Shown: positions 19,296-29,314, numbered from the stretch's first letter. The stretch: 64,000 bases of DNA from Tessaracoccus aquimaris (GCF_001997345.1 NZ_CP019606.1:1860001-1924000); one strand, 5' to 3'. Translations and numbers: made by a program. Notes: generated from the sequence alone by a model not told the origin.

Positions 19296-19323
19296 AGTCT
19301 ATCGCAGCGGACCTGAGCGTAAA
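19296..19323 (-). promoter_or_regulatory. Candidate promoter for the spc cluster
   Basis: On the reverse strand TTTACG (plus 19318-19323) and TAGACT (plus 19296-19301) are 16 bp apart, about 165 nt upstream of rplN. A new promoter is expected here because the S10 cluster no longer reads into spc. The leader between also holds a small CCTGG/CCAGG hairpin. Confidence 0.4.
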
Positions 19324-19337
19324 AATCGGTCCCGGGC

Positions 19338-22300
19338 CTACTCGCTGCGCAACGCCTCGACCGGATCCTTGCGGGACGCGGCGGAGGCCGGGATGAGGCC
19401 GGCGAGCGCCGTCAGCGCCATGCTGATGGCCACCAGGATCAGCGCCGCCTGCCACGGCAACTGCGCGACGTTGGCGACGTCGAAGTTGGTGTAGACGATC
19501 GCGTTGGCAGGGACCGTCAGCAGGAATGTGAGACCGACGCCGAGCGCCCCCGCCACGAAGCCGACGATCAGGGTCTCCGCGTTGAAGACGCGCCGGATGT
19601 CCCGCTTGGAGGCGCCGATCGAGCGCAGGATGCCGATCTCCTTCTTCCGCTCAAGCACCGAGATGTAGGTGATCACGCCGATCATGATGGAACTGACGAT
19701 CAGCGAGATCGCCACGAAGGCGACAAGCACATAGCTGACCATGTTGACGATGTCCGTCACCGAGCCCATCAGCGCCCCCACCAGGTCGGTGTAGGTGATC
19801 ACCTTGTCCTCGTGGCCGCCGTCGCGGGCGCGTTCGTTGTAGGCGTCGAGCGTCTCGATGACCTTGCCCTTCGACTCGAAGTCCTTGGGGAAGATCTCGA
19901 TCCCGGACGGGTCGGCGAGGTCGGCGTAGCCGAGCGTGCGCATGTTCGACTCGAAGGAGTTCAGCTCCGTGGTCGCCATCGACATCAGGAGTTGAGTGAG
20001 CTCCTCCTGGTTCTTGTTCAGGCTGAACGCCTTGGTGAACGCCTCCTGGTCGATGCTCATGGCGTCGCTCATCTGGGAGGCGAGCTGATCCATGGCGCCC
20101 TCCATGGCGGAGGTGATCTGGGTGCGCAGCGCGTCCCCGATCTGGCTCGACGCCTCCGCCATGTAGGTCGACATCACCTCTTGGAGGTAGCCACCGATCG
20201 CGCCCTGCAGTTGGGTCTGGAGCGCTGCCGTGTCGATCAGCCCCATCGCCTCCCCCTGGAGCGCCTGCCCCTCCGGGGTGGCCAGGAAGGCGGGGAGCGT
20301 GGTCGCGACGTCCGCGAGGTCGGCCTGGTTGCCTGTGGCGTAGCCGAGGTAGCCGGTGACCAACTGGGTGATCATCCCGGGCTTCGCACCCGGCTCGCCC
20401 GCGAGCAGCGCCTTCGCCTCGTCGGAGGCCAGGAACGTCGGGAAGCTGGCAGGGTCGGCCGGGTCGAGCGCGTTGGCCGCGGCGTAGGCGACGAACCCCT
20501 CCGCGAGGCCCTGCACCATGGCGGTGGTCTGGCCGACGTCCTGGTCGAGATCGTCCGGGGGCCGCACCAGGGTCGTCAGGTCGAGGTCGCCGAGCAGGGC
20601 CGCGACGTCGAGTTCGGGCAGCGCCGCCGGGTCGAGCTCCAGGTCGGGCATCGACAGGTCCTCGAGCCCGCCGAGGTCGAGCTGCAGCTTGGACTGGTCG
20701 AAGGTGAACGCCTTGGTGATGGCGTCCTCGTCGACGGTGATCAGCGAGGCGAGGTCGAGGCCCTCGGGCCCTCCTGTGTCGTCTGCGAAGCTGCGCCCTG
20801 AGAAGACGTTGACGTCGCGGTGGGCGAGTTGGCTCTGCACGATCGCGGTGTCCTGGGACGCCTCGATGATGTGGCGGGTCAGCGCTGAGGTGTAGTAGAT
20901 GCCGGGCCTCAGCACGGAGTTGTCGCCGTTGGCCTTGACGACGCCGACGATCTTGAGGGTCTCTCCCCCGTCGACGAGTTGACGCATGAACGCCTCGTCG
21001 CCGCCGCGGTCGGTCCACACGTCGTATGCGGAGTCGAACGCATACCTGTCGGTGGCGTTGACGAGCCGGAACGTCACGTCCATCAGTTCGTCGTAGCTGA
21101 AGCTGAGCGAGTCCTCGGGGACGCTGACCTTCTCCTCGGCGATCACCTGGCGCACCATGGCGTCGAGCTCTGCCGGGTCGCGCAACCCCATGGCGTAGAG
21201 GGAGACGTCGCTGACGCCCCCGCTCGGGCTGAGCACCAGCACCGTCTCGTCGAATGCCGTCGGCCAGCGGCCCTGCAACACGTCGTACTGGGTGTCGACG
21301 AGCGACAGGTCGTCCACCAGTTCGGAGAAGACGTTGGTGCCTCCCGCCGAGCCCATCACGGCACCGCCGGAGCCGAAGCCCAGCTTGCTGAACGTGGAGT
21401 CGGGGTTGACCTGGCGCGGGCCGTCGGCCGTGTCGGAGGCGAAGATCTGCGGCGTGACGTCGTAGGAGTACTGGATGGAGTTGACGGAGTCCTGGATGGA
21501 ACGTCCCTCGCCCTCCAGGTACGACTTCAGCGAGCGCAGGTCGTTGGTGCCGATCCCGCCGAACATGCTCGAGAGCAGGTGGATCTCGTGCGCGGAGCCC
21601 TCCTCCCCCGCCTTGTCGCCGCCCATCTCGTCCATCAGGCCTGCGGAGGCGGCCAACATCGAGCCCATGTCGAAGCCCTGCCGCTCGATGGAGAGAGGGT
21701 ACATCGAGAGGGTGTCCTCCTCGACGCCCTTGATGTAGGCGTTGACTCCGTTGGCGAGCGCAAGGATCGCGGCGATGCCGATGATGCCGATGCTGCCCGC
21801 GAACGCGGTCATCAGCGTTCGGCCCTTCTTGGTCATCAGGTTGTTGAAGGACAGCGCGATGGCCGTCAGGAAGGACATGCTGGTGCGCTTGGCCTGCGAA
21901 TGGCCGATCTCCTCCCCCGCGTCCGGCGTGTACGGGTCGGAGTCCTCGGAGATCACGCCGTCGCGCAGCGACACGATCCGGGTGGCGTACTCCTCCGCCA
22001 ACTCCGGGTTGTGCGTGACCATGATGACGAGGCGGTCCTTGGCGATGCTGGTCAGCAGGGCCATGATCTGCACGCTCGTGTGCGAGTCGAGGGCGCCGGT
22101 GGGCTCGTCGGCGAGCAGGATCTCGGGGTCGTTGATGAGGGCGCGTGCGATGGCGACGCGCTGCATCTGGCCGCCGGAGAGTTGGTTGGGGCGCTTGTGG
22201 ATGTGGTCGACGAGGCCCACCTCGTCCAGCGCGGCGATGGCACGCTGCCTGCGCTCCGCGGGCGAGACCCCCGCGAGCGTCAGGGCCAGTTCGACGTTGG

Positions 22301-22604
22301 CGAGCACGCTCTGGTGCGGGATCAGGTTGTAGCTCTGGAAGACGAACCCGATCCGGTTGTTGCGGTACGTGTCCCAGTCGCGGTCCTTGTACTTCGACGT
22401 CGCGACGCCGTCGATGATCAGGTTGCCGGAGTCGTAGTGGTCGAGCCCGCCGACCACGTTGAGAAGTGTCGTCTTGCCCGAGCCGGAGGGGCCGAGGATC
22501 GCCACGAACTCGTTGTCGCGGAACGCGATGCTGACGTCGTCGAGCGCCACCTGAGTGAAGTCGCCCGTCGTGTACGACTTACGCACTTGATCGAGTTGGA
22601 GCAT
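19338..22604 (-). CDS. MacB/FtsX-type fused ABC transporter
   Basis: 1088 residues. The N-terminal ~230 residues are an ABC ATPase of the LolD/MacB group: Walker [10 protein letters not shown], signature LSGGQMQR, Walker [12 protein letters not shown] membrane helix (about 265-285, [20 protein letters not shown]) is followed by an unusually long extracytoplasmic domain of roughly 680 residues, then three helices of the FtsX permease fold near the C-terminus ([32 protein letters not shown] loop). The ATG at 22604 follows GGAGGGAGGA. Such proteins move lipids, peptides or lipoproteins mechanically across the envelope; the substrate is unknown. It sits between rplN and the alpha-glucoside module without evident link to either. 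Confidence 0.88.
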   Translation of the reverse strand: MLQLDQVRKSYTTGDFTQVALDDVSIAFRDNEFVAILGPSGSGKTTLLNVVGGLDHYDSGNLIIDGVATSKYKDRDWDTYRNNRIGFVFQSYNLIPHQSVLANVELALTLAGVSPAERRQRAIAALDEVGLVDHIHKRPNQLSGGQMQRVAIARALINDPEILLADEPTGALDSHTSVQIMALLTSIAKDRLVIMVTHNPELAEEYATRIVSLRDGVISEDSDPYTPDAGEEIGHSQAKRTSMSFLTAIALSFNNLMTKKGRTLMTAFAGSIGIIGIAAILALANGVNAYIKGVEEDTLSMYPLSIERQGFDMGSMLAASAGLMDEMGGDKAGEEGSAHEIHLLSSMFGGIGTNDLRSLKSYLEGEGRSIQDSVNSIQYSYDVTPQIFASDTADGPRQVNPDSTFSKLGFGSGGAVMGSAGGTNVFSELVDDLSLVDTQYDVLQGRWPTAFDETVLVLSPSGGVSDVSLYAMGLRDPAELDAMVRQVIAEEKVSVPEDSLSFSYDELMDVTFRLVNATDRYAFDSAYDVWTDRGGDEAFMRQLVDGGETLKIVGVVKANGDNSVLRPGIYYTSALTRHIIEASQDTAIVQSQLAHRDVNVFSGRSFADDTGGPEGLDLASLITVDEDAITKAFTFDQSKLQLDLGGLEDLSMPDLELDPAALPELDVAALLGDLDLTTLVRPPDDLDQDVGQTTAMVQGLAEGFVAYAAANALDPADPASFPTFLASDEAKALLAGEPGAKPGMITQLVTGYLGYATGNQADLADVATTLPAFLATPEGQALQGEAMGLIDTAALQTQLQGAIGGYLQEVMSTYMAEASSQIGDALRTQITSAMEGAMDQLASQMSDAMSIDQEAFTKAFSLNKNQEELTQLLMSMATTELNSFESNMRTLGYADLADPSGIEIFPKDFESKGKVIETLDAYNERARDGGHEDKVITYTDLVGALMGSVTDIVNMVSYVLVAFVAISLIVSSIMIGVITYISVLERKKEIGILRSIGASKRDIRRVFNAETLIVGFVAGALGVGLTFLLTVPANAIVYTNFDVANVAQLPWQAALILVAISMALTALAGLIPASAASRKDPVEALRSE

Positions 22605-22726
22605 CGGGTCCTCCCTCCGAGTCGTCGGGCCCAAACTCCGGCAATCCTACGTTGCACCCAACACCGGGGAACGCTCAGGGAGGTCCCCCACAGACGAGGC
22701 GCAGGTCGGCTGGCATTGTTGGAGGC

Positions 22727-23119
22727 ATGCAGTTCTTGATGCGTCTCATCGTCACAGCCCTCGCCACGGCCGCCGCGGTCTGGCTCGTCCCCGGGATCAG
22801 CCTGACCGCCTCTGACACCACGGACAAGGTCGTCACGCTGCTGATCGTCGCGCTCATCTTCGGGGCGGTCAACGCCGTGATCAAGCCGATCGTCAGCGTC
22901 ATGAGCACCTGCCTCATTGTGCTGACGCTCGGGCTGTTCATGCTTGTCGTCAACGCGCTGATGCTGATGCTGACGTCGTGGATCGGCACCCAGTTCGGCA
23001 TCGGCTTCCACGTCGACGGCTTCTGGTCGGCCCTGTTCGGCTCGATCATCATCTCGGTGGTCGGCGCGATCCTGGGCGGCCTGCTCGGCTCCGGGAAGAA
23101 GCAGGACTCGCAGCGCTGA
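22727..23119 (+). CDS. Phage-holin superfamily IV-like small membrane protein
   Basis: 130 residues with about four hydrophobic helices (MRLIVTALATAAAVWLVPGI, VVTLLIVALIFGAVNAVIKP, and two more) and a charged tail GSGKKQDSQR. It matches the widespread Pfam family named after mycobacterial phage holins (PF04020), whose chromosomal members are ordinary membrane proteins of unknown role. GGAGGC precedes the ATG at 22727. There is no phage context. Confidence 0.8.
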   Translation: MQFLMRLIVTALATAAAVWLVPGISLTASDTTDKVVTLLIVALIFGAVNAVIKPIVSVMSTCLIVLTLGLFMLVVNALMLMLTSWIGTQFGIGFHVDGFWSALFGSIIISVVGAILGGLLGSGKKQDSQR

Positions 23120-23122
23120 GCC

Positions 23123-24045
23123 TCAGCCCTTGACGGCGCCTCCCAGGCCCGCTCCCCGAGGAACAGGCGCTGGAACGCGAGGAACAGCGCCACGGGGATC
23201 AGCGTCGCGATCGCCAGCGCCGCGAGGAACACCCCGAGGTCGGTCGCCCCTGCGATCGCGGGCAGCCGAACCGACAGGGGCTGAATCTTGGGGTCCTTCA
23301 GCACCAGCAGCGGCCAGAGGAAGTCCTTCCAGCTCGCGATGATCGCGAACACGCTGACCACACCCAGGATCGGCTTGGACATCGGAAGCACGATGGACCA
23401 GAAGAGCCGGAAGTTACCCGCCCCGTCGACCCGAGCGGCCTCGAACACCTCGCGCGGCAGGCTGTCGAAGAAGCGGGCGACGAGCACCACGTTGAACGCG
23501 CTCGCGCCTGCAGGCAGCCACACGGCCCAGAACGAGTTGATCAGCGACTGGCCGAGCAGCGGCGGGTTCAGGATGGTCAGGTACAGCGGCACGAGCAGCA
23601 CGACGGCTGGGACGAACAGCGTGGCAAGCACCAGCGCGTTGATCAGCTTTCCGTACCGGGGGCGGAGCACCGAGAGCACGTAGCCGCCGGTGGTGGCGAC
23701 GATCAGTTGGCTCGCCCACGAGCCGAGGGCGAGCCACACGGTGTTCATGAAGTAGCGCGAGACCTGGACGCGGTTCCACGCCTGGTCGAGGTTCTCCAGT
23801 TTCACGCCGTTGGGGAAGATCGCCATCGGCGTGCGCAGGATGTCCTGGGTCGGGGTGATCGCGAACTTGGCGAGCAGCAGCATCGGGCCGAGCCCCGCGA
23901 CGAACAGCGCCACAAGCAGCAGCACCTGCACCGTGCCGAGCGAGAACCTGACCGACGGCTTGCGCCAGTCCGCGTTCGAGGTGATGCCGCGCTGGTCCTG
24001 GGACGACTTGGCGCGCCTGGTGCGCGGGATCATGGTGTCGGTCAC
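23123..24045 (-). CDS. ABC sugar permease, MalG type, one frameshift
   Basis: About 307 residues after repair. It starts with GTG at 24045 (GGAG 6 nt before), overlapping the MalF-type stop. Six helices and the EAA loop VFEAARVDGAGNFRLFWSIV, then LPMSKP, are clear. Near the end the frame breaks: without repair the ORF runs on antisense to the holin-like gene. Adding one G to the run at plus 23154-23157 gives the ending GGAGLGGAVKG and a stop at 23123, the standard MalG C-terminus. It is the last gene of the alpha-glucoside operon. Confidence 0.88.
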
Positions 24046-24976
24046 GACTTGCTCCAGGAACTGGTGAGGCGGAAGTAGATGAGCGAGAACACGGCAAGGA
24101 AGCCCGCCAACATCAACGAGAGCGCGGTCGCGGCGCCGTAGTTGCCGCCGAGGCTGTTGGCGAAGGCGTAGTTGTAGATCAGCAGCAGCACCGTGATGGT
24201 GGCGTGCGCCGGGCCGCCGCCCGTGAACAGGTATGGCTCGAGGAAGACCTGCGCCGTCGCGATGATCTGCAGGATCAACGTGATGTAGATGACACCGCGG
24301 AGTTGGGGAAGCGTGATGTGCCAGATCTTGCGCCAGATCCCTGCACCGTCCATCTCGGCGGCCTCGTACAGTTCGGGCGGCACCCCGGTGAGGGCCGCGA
24401 GATAGATGATGATCGTGCCGCCCGCCCCCGCCCAGGTGGCGGCGAGCACCAGGGACGGCATCGCCCACGTCGAGTCCTGCAGCCACGGGAACGGGCCGAG
24501 CCCGACCCAGCCGAGGATCGTGTTGAACAGGCCCGTCGGGCTGGCGTCGTAGAAGAACTTCCAGAGCAGCACCGACACGACGGGGGCACCACGACGGGCA
24601 GGTAGGCCAGCGCCGAGTAGAGCCCCTTCGCCTTGCGGACCTCGCTCATCAGCACCGCGACCACCAGGGGGATCGGGAAGCCGACCAGTAGCGCGAGGAA
24701 CGCGAAGTAGAGCGTATTGCGCACCGCGATGCCGAGCAGCGGGTCCGAGAGCACGAACGCGAAGTTGTCCCAGGCGACGAACTCGGGCGGGGCAACGAGG
24801 TTCGTCTTCTGGAAGCTCATGATCACCGACCTGACGATCGGGAGCCAGGAGAACAGCCCGAAGATGAGCAGCAGCGGCAGGGCGAAGACCAGCGTGCTGA
24901 TTCCCCCGCCGCGGACCCAGTTCCTGAGCCGTGCTCCGATGCCGAGGCGCCGGGCTGGGGTGGTGGTGCTGCTCAC
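24042..24976 (-). CDS. ABC sugar permease, MalF type, one frameshift
   Basis: About 311 residues after repair. The N-terminal part (LRNWVRGGGISTLVFALPLL, FSWLPIVRSVIMSFQKTN) and the C-terminal part (ILGWVGLGPFPWLQDSTWAM, EAA loop LYEAAEMDGAGIWRKIWHIT) lie in two frames. Adding one base to the run of five G at 24582-24586 joins them as LPVVVPPVVSVLLWKFFYD. It lies between the binding-protein and MalG-type genes of the same operon. As in the first sugar locus, no ATPase gene is nearby. Confidence 0.88.
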
Positions 24977-25041
24977 GTGATGGTTCTCCTCAAGGTTGTG
25001 GGCGGACGCGCCGCAGGGGGGTCACGGCGCGCCCGCCGGTC

Positions 25042-26448
25042 TCACTTCTGGTCGAGCAGCGCCTGAGCCTGGGTGTTGGCATCGTTCAGGAGGGCGTCGA
25101 TGTCGGCGTTCTTGTCCGTCAGGACCGCCTGCACGACCGGGTCGAGAAGCGCGTAGATCTCCTGCGTCTTCTGGCTCGGCTCGCCCACCAGAGGCAGGTC
25201 GAACATCGTGTCGGTGTAGCCCTTCATCTGGTCGAGCGGGACGTTGATGTACTCCTTGATCCATTCCTGGTTCTCATCCCACTGGGCCTTGTTGAACATC
25301 GGGAGGACGGGGGTGCCGACGGGCTGGTTGTTGGCGGCGAGCGTCTTGGCGTCTGCCACTGCGCGGTCCTTGTCCACCAGCTTCGCGAGGTAGAAGAAGT
25401 CGATCCACTTGATGGCGGCGTCCTTCTCGGCGTCGGTGACCGAGGCGGGCATGGCGACCATGGTGCCTCCGGTCAGCACGCCCGCGTCGTCGCCCTGCAG
25501 CGGCATGGCCGTCAGGCCGTAGCTCTCGGGCTTGACGCCGTTGGTCTGGATGAGCGAGGTGTAGACGTCGGCTCCGGAGGTGTACATGGCGATCTGGCCC
25601 GCCGCGAACGCCTGGTTGATGGAGCCCCAGTCGAACATGAAGTTCGCGCCCATGGAGTTGTCGCCCCAGCGCATGTCCTTGAGCATCTGCAGCGCGGCCT
25701 TTGTGCCGTCGTTGTTCAGCGTCGAGGTGGCGGAGCCGTCGGCCTTGACCTCCTGGACCCGGCCGCCGTGGGCGAACGTGTTGGCCACGAGCTGCCAGCC
25801 GCCGGTGTTGTTCTGAGTCATCTGCGCGTAGCCGGCGACGCCGGGGTTCTTCTCAGCGATCTTCTTGGCCGCCTCGCGGACCTCGTCCCAGGTCTTGGGC
25901 GGGTTCTCGGGGTCGAGCCCGGCCGCCGTGAACAGGTCGCGGTTGTAGTGCAGGCCGACACCGTAGACGTTCTTGCCCGGGATGGCGTACACCTTGCCGT
26001 CGGGGCCCTTGCCCGCGTCGAGGATCGCCGGGTTGAACTTGGACGCGTACGGCAGCGTCTGGAACTGCGCGTCGAGCTCGGCGATCTGCTTGTTCTCGAT
26101 GAGGGTCTTTGCGTCGGTGAACGGGATCTCGAAGACCTGCGGCAGGGTGCCGCCTGCGAGCTGGGCGGCGAACGTGGTCGCCTTCCATTCGTACTCCTCA
26201 GGCTGGATGTCGATGCCGGGGTTGGCGTCCTCGAACTCCTTGACCTGGGCGTTGAAGGCGTCGATGGCGGCCTGCTCCGAGCCGGGAAGCAGCGACACGA
26301 CGCGCAGGGTGACGGGGCCTGCCGCCTCGCCGCCAGTTGCCTGGGGCGAGGGGGATCCGGCGGGCTGGCCACCGGAGCAGCCGACGAGGGCGCCTGCGCC
26401 CACGAGGGCAGCCACGAGGGCCGCGAGAGGTCGACGGGTGTTTGACAT
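25042..26448 (-). CDS. ABC transporter alpha-glucoside-binding lipoprotein
   Basis: 468 residues. The start is MSNTRRPLAALVAALVGAGA followed by LVGC, a lipobox (Cys at residue 24). The family-1 solute-binding fold is seen in FEDANPGIDIQPEEYEW, GTLPQVFEIPFTDAKTL, and WDEVREAAKKIAEKNPGVAG. It starts 13 nt after the GH13 gene and is followed by the two permeases. A longer open frame upstream overlaps the GH13 gene and is not used. The ligand is inferred to be an alpha-glucoside or maltodextrin from its GH13 neighbour. Confidence 0.92.
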   Translation of the reverse strand: MSNTRRPLAALVAALVGAGALVGCSGGQPAGSPSPQATGGEAAGPVTLRVVSLLPGSEQAAIDAFNAQVKEFEDANPGIDIQPEEYEWKATTFAAQLAGGTLPQVFEIPFTDAKTLIENKQIAELDAQFQTLPYASKFNPAILDAGKGPDGKVYAIPGKNVYGVGLHYNRDLFTAAGLDPENPPKTWDEVREAAKKIAEKNPGVAGYAQMTQNNTGGWQLVANTFAHGGRVQEVKADGSATSTLNNDGTKAALQMLKDMRWGDNSMGANFMFDWGSINQAFAAGQIAMYTSGADVYTSLIQTNGVKPESYGLTAMPLQGDDAGVLTGGTMVAMPASVTDAEKDAAIKWIDFFYLAKLVDKDRAVADAKTLAANNQPVGTPVLPMFNKAQWDENQEWIKEYINVPLDQMKGYTDTMFDLPLVGEPSQKTQEIYALLDPVVQAVLTDKNADIDALLNDANTQAQALLDQK

Positions 26449-26461
26449 TTCTCCGTACTCC

Positions 26462-28114
26462 TTAGAGGTGGTGGTTCTCGAGCCAGACGGCGTTATCGGG
26501 TTCGAGGCGGCGGTCGAGCAGTGGGGCGCTCGACAGCAGAACGTGGGTTTGAGGGGGTAGCGCCACGGCGTCGCTGCCGAGGTTGACCAGGCACGTGAGC
26601 CTGCCACCGTCGGACTCGCGTGCGAAGGCGAGGACGTCGTCCCCGTAGCCACCCAACCAGGCGAAGCCTGCGCTGTGCATGGCGGGGTGGGTTCTGCGCA
26701 GCGCGATCGCGGAGCGGTACAGCGAGAGCATCGAGCCGGGATCCTGCGCCTGCGAGCTCGCGGCGTAGTCACCCCATCCTTCGGGCTGCGGCAGCCAGGT
26801 GGGTACCGGCCTCGGGGAGAAGCCGCAGTTGGGGGCCTCGGCGTCCCAGGGCAGCGGCACCCGGCAGCCGTCGCGACCCGGGTCGACGCCCCCGCCCGAG
26901 AGGTACATCGGGTCCCGGCGCGCGTCGTCGGGGATGTCCTCGACCTCGGGGAGGCCGAGCTCGTCGCCCTGGTAGATGTACAAGACGCCCGGCAGCGCGG
27001 CGGTCAGCAACGCGGCGGCGCGGGCTCGGCGGGTTCCGAGGGCGAGGTCGCTCGGGGTGCCGAAGCGCTTCTGCGCCATGTCGAAGCCGGAGTCCTCACG
27101 CCCGTAGCGCGTCACGGGGCGCGTGATGTCGTGGTTGGACAGCACCCACGTGGTGGGGGCGCCGACGGGACGGTGCGCCTCGAGGGTCGTGTCGATCGAC
27201 TGGCGCAACTGCCGCGCGTCCCACGGGCGGACCATGAAGTCGAAGTTGAACGCGGTGTGCATCTCGTCGGTGCGCAGGTAGGCGGCGAACCGGGCCGGGT
27301 CGGGCAGCCAGACCTCGCCGACAAGCACGCGGCCCTCGTACTCGTCCGTCACCCGGCGCCAGGAGCGGTAGACGTCGTGCACCTCGTCGCGGTCGGTGGT
27401 GGGGTGCTGTCCCGGCTCGTGGTGCTCGCGCACCTCCGGCAGGTCACGGTCCTTGACCAGCAGCGCCGCCGAGTCGACGCGGATGCCCGCCACGCCCCGG
27501 TCGAACCAGAACCGCAGCACCGCCTCGTGTTCGGCGATGACGTCCGCGTTGTCCCAGTTGAGGTCGGGCTGCTCCGGGGTGAACAGGTGCAGGTACCACT
27601 GGCCTGGCGTGCCGTCGGCGTCGGGCACGCGGGTCCAGGTGGCGCCGTGGAAGTTGGAGGGCCAGCGCGTCGGGGGTTGATCCCCCTGCTCTCCCCTGCC
27701 GTCCCGGAACCAGAACCGGTCGCGGGCCGCAGAACCGGCCTCGGAGGCGAGGGCCTCCACGAACCACGGATGCTCGGAGGAGATGTGGTTGGGCACGACG
27801 TCGACGATGGTGCGGATGCCGAGTTGCGCGGCCTCCGCGATCAGGGCCTCCGCCTCGGCGAGGGTGCCGAGTTCCGGGTGGATGGCCCGGTAGTCGGCGA
27901 CGTCGTAGCCGCCGTCGATCAAAGGCGAGGCGTACCAGGGGGTGAACCAGATGGCGTCGACGCCGAGGTCACGAAGGTACCCGAGGGCGGAGCGTACGCC
28001 CGCGAGGTCCCCGACGCCGTCGCCGTTGCCGTCGACGAAGCTGCGCGGGTAGATCTCGTAGATCACCGCCGTGCGCCACCATTCGGCGCTCTCCGCGACT
28101 CGATCGGTCACCAC
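26462..28114 (-). CDS. GH13 alpha-glucosidase
   Basis: 550 residues, cytoplasmic. It has the GH13 oligo-1,6-glucosidase/alpha-glucosidase layout: WWRTAVIYEIYPRSFVDGNG, DVVPNH (105-110), nucleophile D214 in GIRVDSA, acid/base E267 in LVGEVW, and D329 in VLSNHD. The start is GTG at 28114 with GGAGGTG 7 nt before. It would hydrolyse imported maltose, isomaltose or similar alpha-glucosides; linkage preference cannot be settled by eye. It heads an operon with the binding protein and two permeases, divergent from a LacI gene, with tandem operators between. Confidence 0.92.
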   Translation of the reverse strand: MVTDRVAESAEWWRTAVIYEIYPRSFVDGNGDGVGDLAGVRSALGYLRDLGVDAIWFTPWYASPLIDGGYDVADYRAIHPELGTLAEAEALIAEAAQLGIRTIVDVVPNHISSEHPWFVEALASEAGSAARDRFWFRDGRGEQGDQPPTRWPSNFHGATWTRVPDADGTPGQWYLHLFTPEQPDLNWDNADVIAEHEAVLRFWFDRGVAGIRVDSAALLVKDRDLPEVREHHEPGQHPTTDRDEVHDVYRSWRRVTDEYEGRVLVGEVWLPDPARFAAYLRTDEMHTAFNFDFMVRPWDARQLRQSIDTTLEAHRPVGAPTTWVLSNHDITRPVTRYGREDSGFDMAQKRFGTPSDLALGTRRARAAALLTAALPGVLYIYQGDELGLPEVEDIPDDARRDPMYLSGGGVDPGRDGCRVPLPWDAEAPNCGFSPRPVPTWLPQPEGWGDYAASSQAQDPGSMLSLYRSAIALRRTHPAMHSAGFAWLGGYGDDVLAFARESDGGRLTCLVNLGSDAVALPPQTHVLLSSAPLLDRRLEPDNAVWLENHHL

Positions 28115-28131
28115 GCATTCACCTCCGCAAG

Positions 28132-28159
28132 GTTTACCGGTACACGTTTACCGGTCAAC
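28132..28159. promoter_or_regulatory. Two abutting LacI-type operators
   Basis: GTTTACCGGTACAC (28132-28145) and GTTTACCGGTCAAC (28146-28159) each differ by one base from the perfect palindrome GTTTACCGGTAAAC. They lie end to end, a 14-bp period, between the GH13 start and the divergent LacI gene. Same-face spacing is off from 10.5 bp, so two dimers would sit about one and a third turns apart. Confidence 0.7.
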
Positions 28160-28249
28160 GTGAATGCTAGGCTCGTCCTGCACCCCCGGTCAAGTGGCGT
28201 TATCCGAATGTGACCTGGCTACAGTGAGGTGGGCAACGAAGGGAGCGCC

Positions 28250-29260
28250 GTGATCACGGTCAGAGACATCGCCGCGGAGGCAGGGGTCAGCGCCATGACC
28301 GTGTCCAATGTGATCAACGGCCGCACCGACAAGGTGTCGGCCGCCACCGCCGAGCGCATCCGGGAGATCATGGATCGCACCGGCTACGTGCCCAACGGGC
28401 CCGCGACGGCGCTGGCGACCAAGCGCTCCAACATCGTGGCCCTTGTCCACGCCGCAAGCGGCGAGCGCCCCCAGCCGAGCCCTCATGACTCGATCTTCCT
28501 CGACGAGGTGGAGCGCGGCATGACGAAGGCGGGCAGGTACCTGATGATCCGCTCCGCCGACGACGTCGCCGTCACCGCGAAGGAACTGCGGTCCTGGCGC
28601 GTCGACGGCGCCATCATCCTCGGCGCCTTCACCTCCGAGGCCGACGAGGTGCAGAGCAAGTTGGGGCTGCCACTGGTGTTCGTGGACAACTACTCGACCT
28701 CGAGCAGGATCAGCCGGGTCGGCCTGGACGACTTCCACGGCGGGCTGATCGCGGGCCGGGAGCTGATCTCGACGGGGCACCGTCGCCTCGCCCTCGTCGC
28801 TCCGGGCGTCGACCGTCCCGGCGTCATCCACCAACGCTTCCTCGGCTTCATGGCCGCCGTCTCGGAGGCGGGCCTCGACCGCGAGGCGGTCACGCTGCTC
28901 GACAGCGCCCCCTTCTTCGACGCCGCGCTTGCGCTCGGTCAGGAGCTTGCCGCCAGCCCGCAGCGCCCGACCGGGATCTTCGCCACCGCCGACATCATCG
29001 CGATCGGGTTGCTGAAGGGCTTGGTCGAGTCGGGGGTCGCGGTGCCGGAGCAGGCGTCGATCATCGGCTTCGACGACCTGCCGGAGGCCCGCTACGTCTC
29101 CCCCGCGCTCAGCACCGTCCGCCAGGACATCCCCGCGAAGGCCAAGGCCGCGGTCGCGGCGCTGCTCGCCCTGATCGAGACTCAGGAGCGCGGCGCAGAG
29201 GTGCGGCTCAGCGTCGAGATGGCCCGGCGCGGCTCGGTCGCACCTCCTCCGAAGGCCTGA
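28250..29260 (+). CDS. LacI-family regulator of the alpha-glucoside operon
   Basis: 336 residues. The helix-turn-helix reads VRDIAAEAGVSAMTVSNVIN, close to residue 3-22, with hinge YVPNGPATALATKRS and a sugar-sensor domain (GFDDLPEARYVSPALSTVRQ). The GTG at 28250 is chosen because GGGAG lies 5 nt before it and the helix-turn-helix starts at once; a GTG 21 nt earlier is possible. It is divergent from the GH13 operon and is expected to bind the tandem GTTTACCGGT operators and release them on an alpha-glucoside. Confidence 0.92.
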   Translation: MITVRDIAAEAGVSAMTVSNVINGRTDKVSAATAERIREIMDRTGYVPNGPATALATKRSNIVALVHAASGERPQPSPHDSIFLDEVERGMTKAGRYLMIRSADDVAVTAKELRSWRVDGAIILGAFTSEADEVQSKLGLPLVFVDNYSTSSRISRVGLDDFHGGLIAGRELISTGHRRLALVAPGVDRPGVIHQRFLGFMAAVSEAGLDREAVTLLDSAPFFDAALALGQELAASPQRPTGIFATADIIAIGLLKGLVESGVAVPEQASIIGFDDLPEARYVSPALSTVRQDIPAKAKAAVAALLALIETQERGAEVRLSVEMARRGSVAPPPKA

Positions 29261-29269
29261 GAACGCGAA

Positions 29270-29301
29270 ACGGCCCGCCCCTCTGATGAGGGACGGGCCG
29301 T
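29270..29301. terminator. Bidirectional hairpin terminator
   Basis: ACGGCCCG (29270-29277) pairs perfectly with CGGGCCGT (29294-29301), and inside it CCCTC pairs with GAGGG around a TGAT loop. It lies between the convergent LacI and rpsQ genes, so it can end both transcripts, including the whole S10 operon. Confidence 0.8.
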
Positions 29302-29314
29302 AACTCTTGGTGCC

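Noticed and set aside
19134..19337. A riboswitch or small RNA in the rplN leader
   Set aside because: Only a short CCTGG/CCAGG hairpin and a promoter-like pair are seen; nothing resembles a known aptamer.
20979..22739. Long open frame opposite the MacB-type gene
   Set aside because: It is rich in Arg, Val, Asp and Gly with no family motifs, the usual antisense shadow in high-GC DNA. The MacB-type frame has ABC and FtsX motifs throughout.
22727..23119. A phage holin and so a prophage remnant
   Set aside because: The family name is historical. No other phage gene, integrase, attachment site or composition shift is seen nearby.
22675..24486. A 603-codon open frame read as one long protein
   Set aside because: It joins the end of one permease frame, the MalG-type gene and antisense of the holin-like gene. 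The true gene is 23123-24045 with one frameshift.
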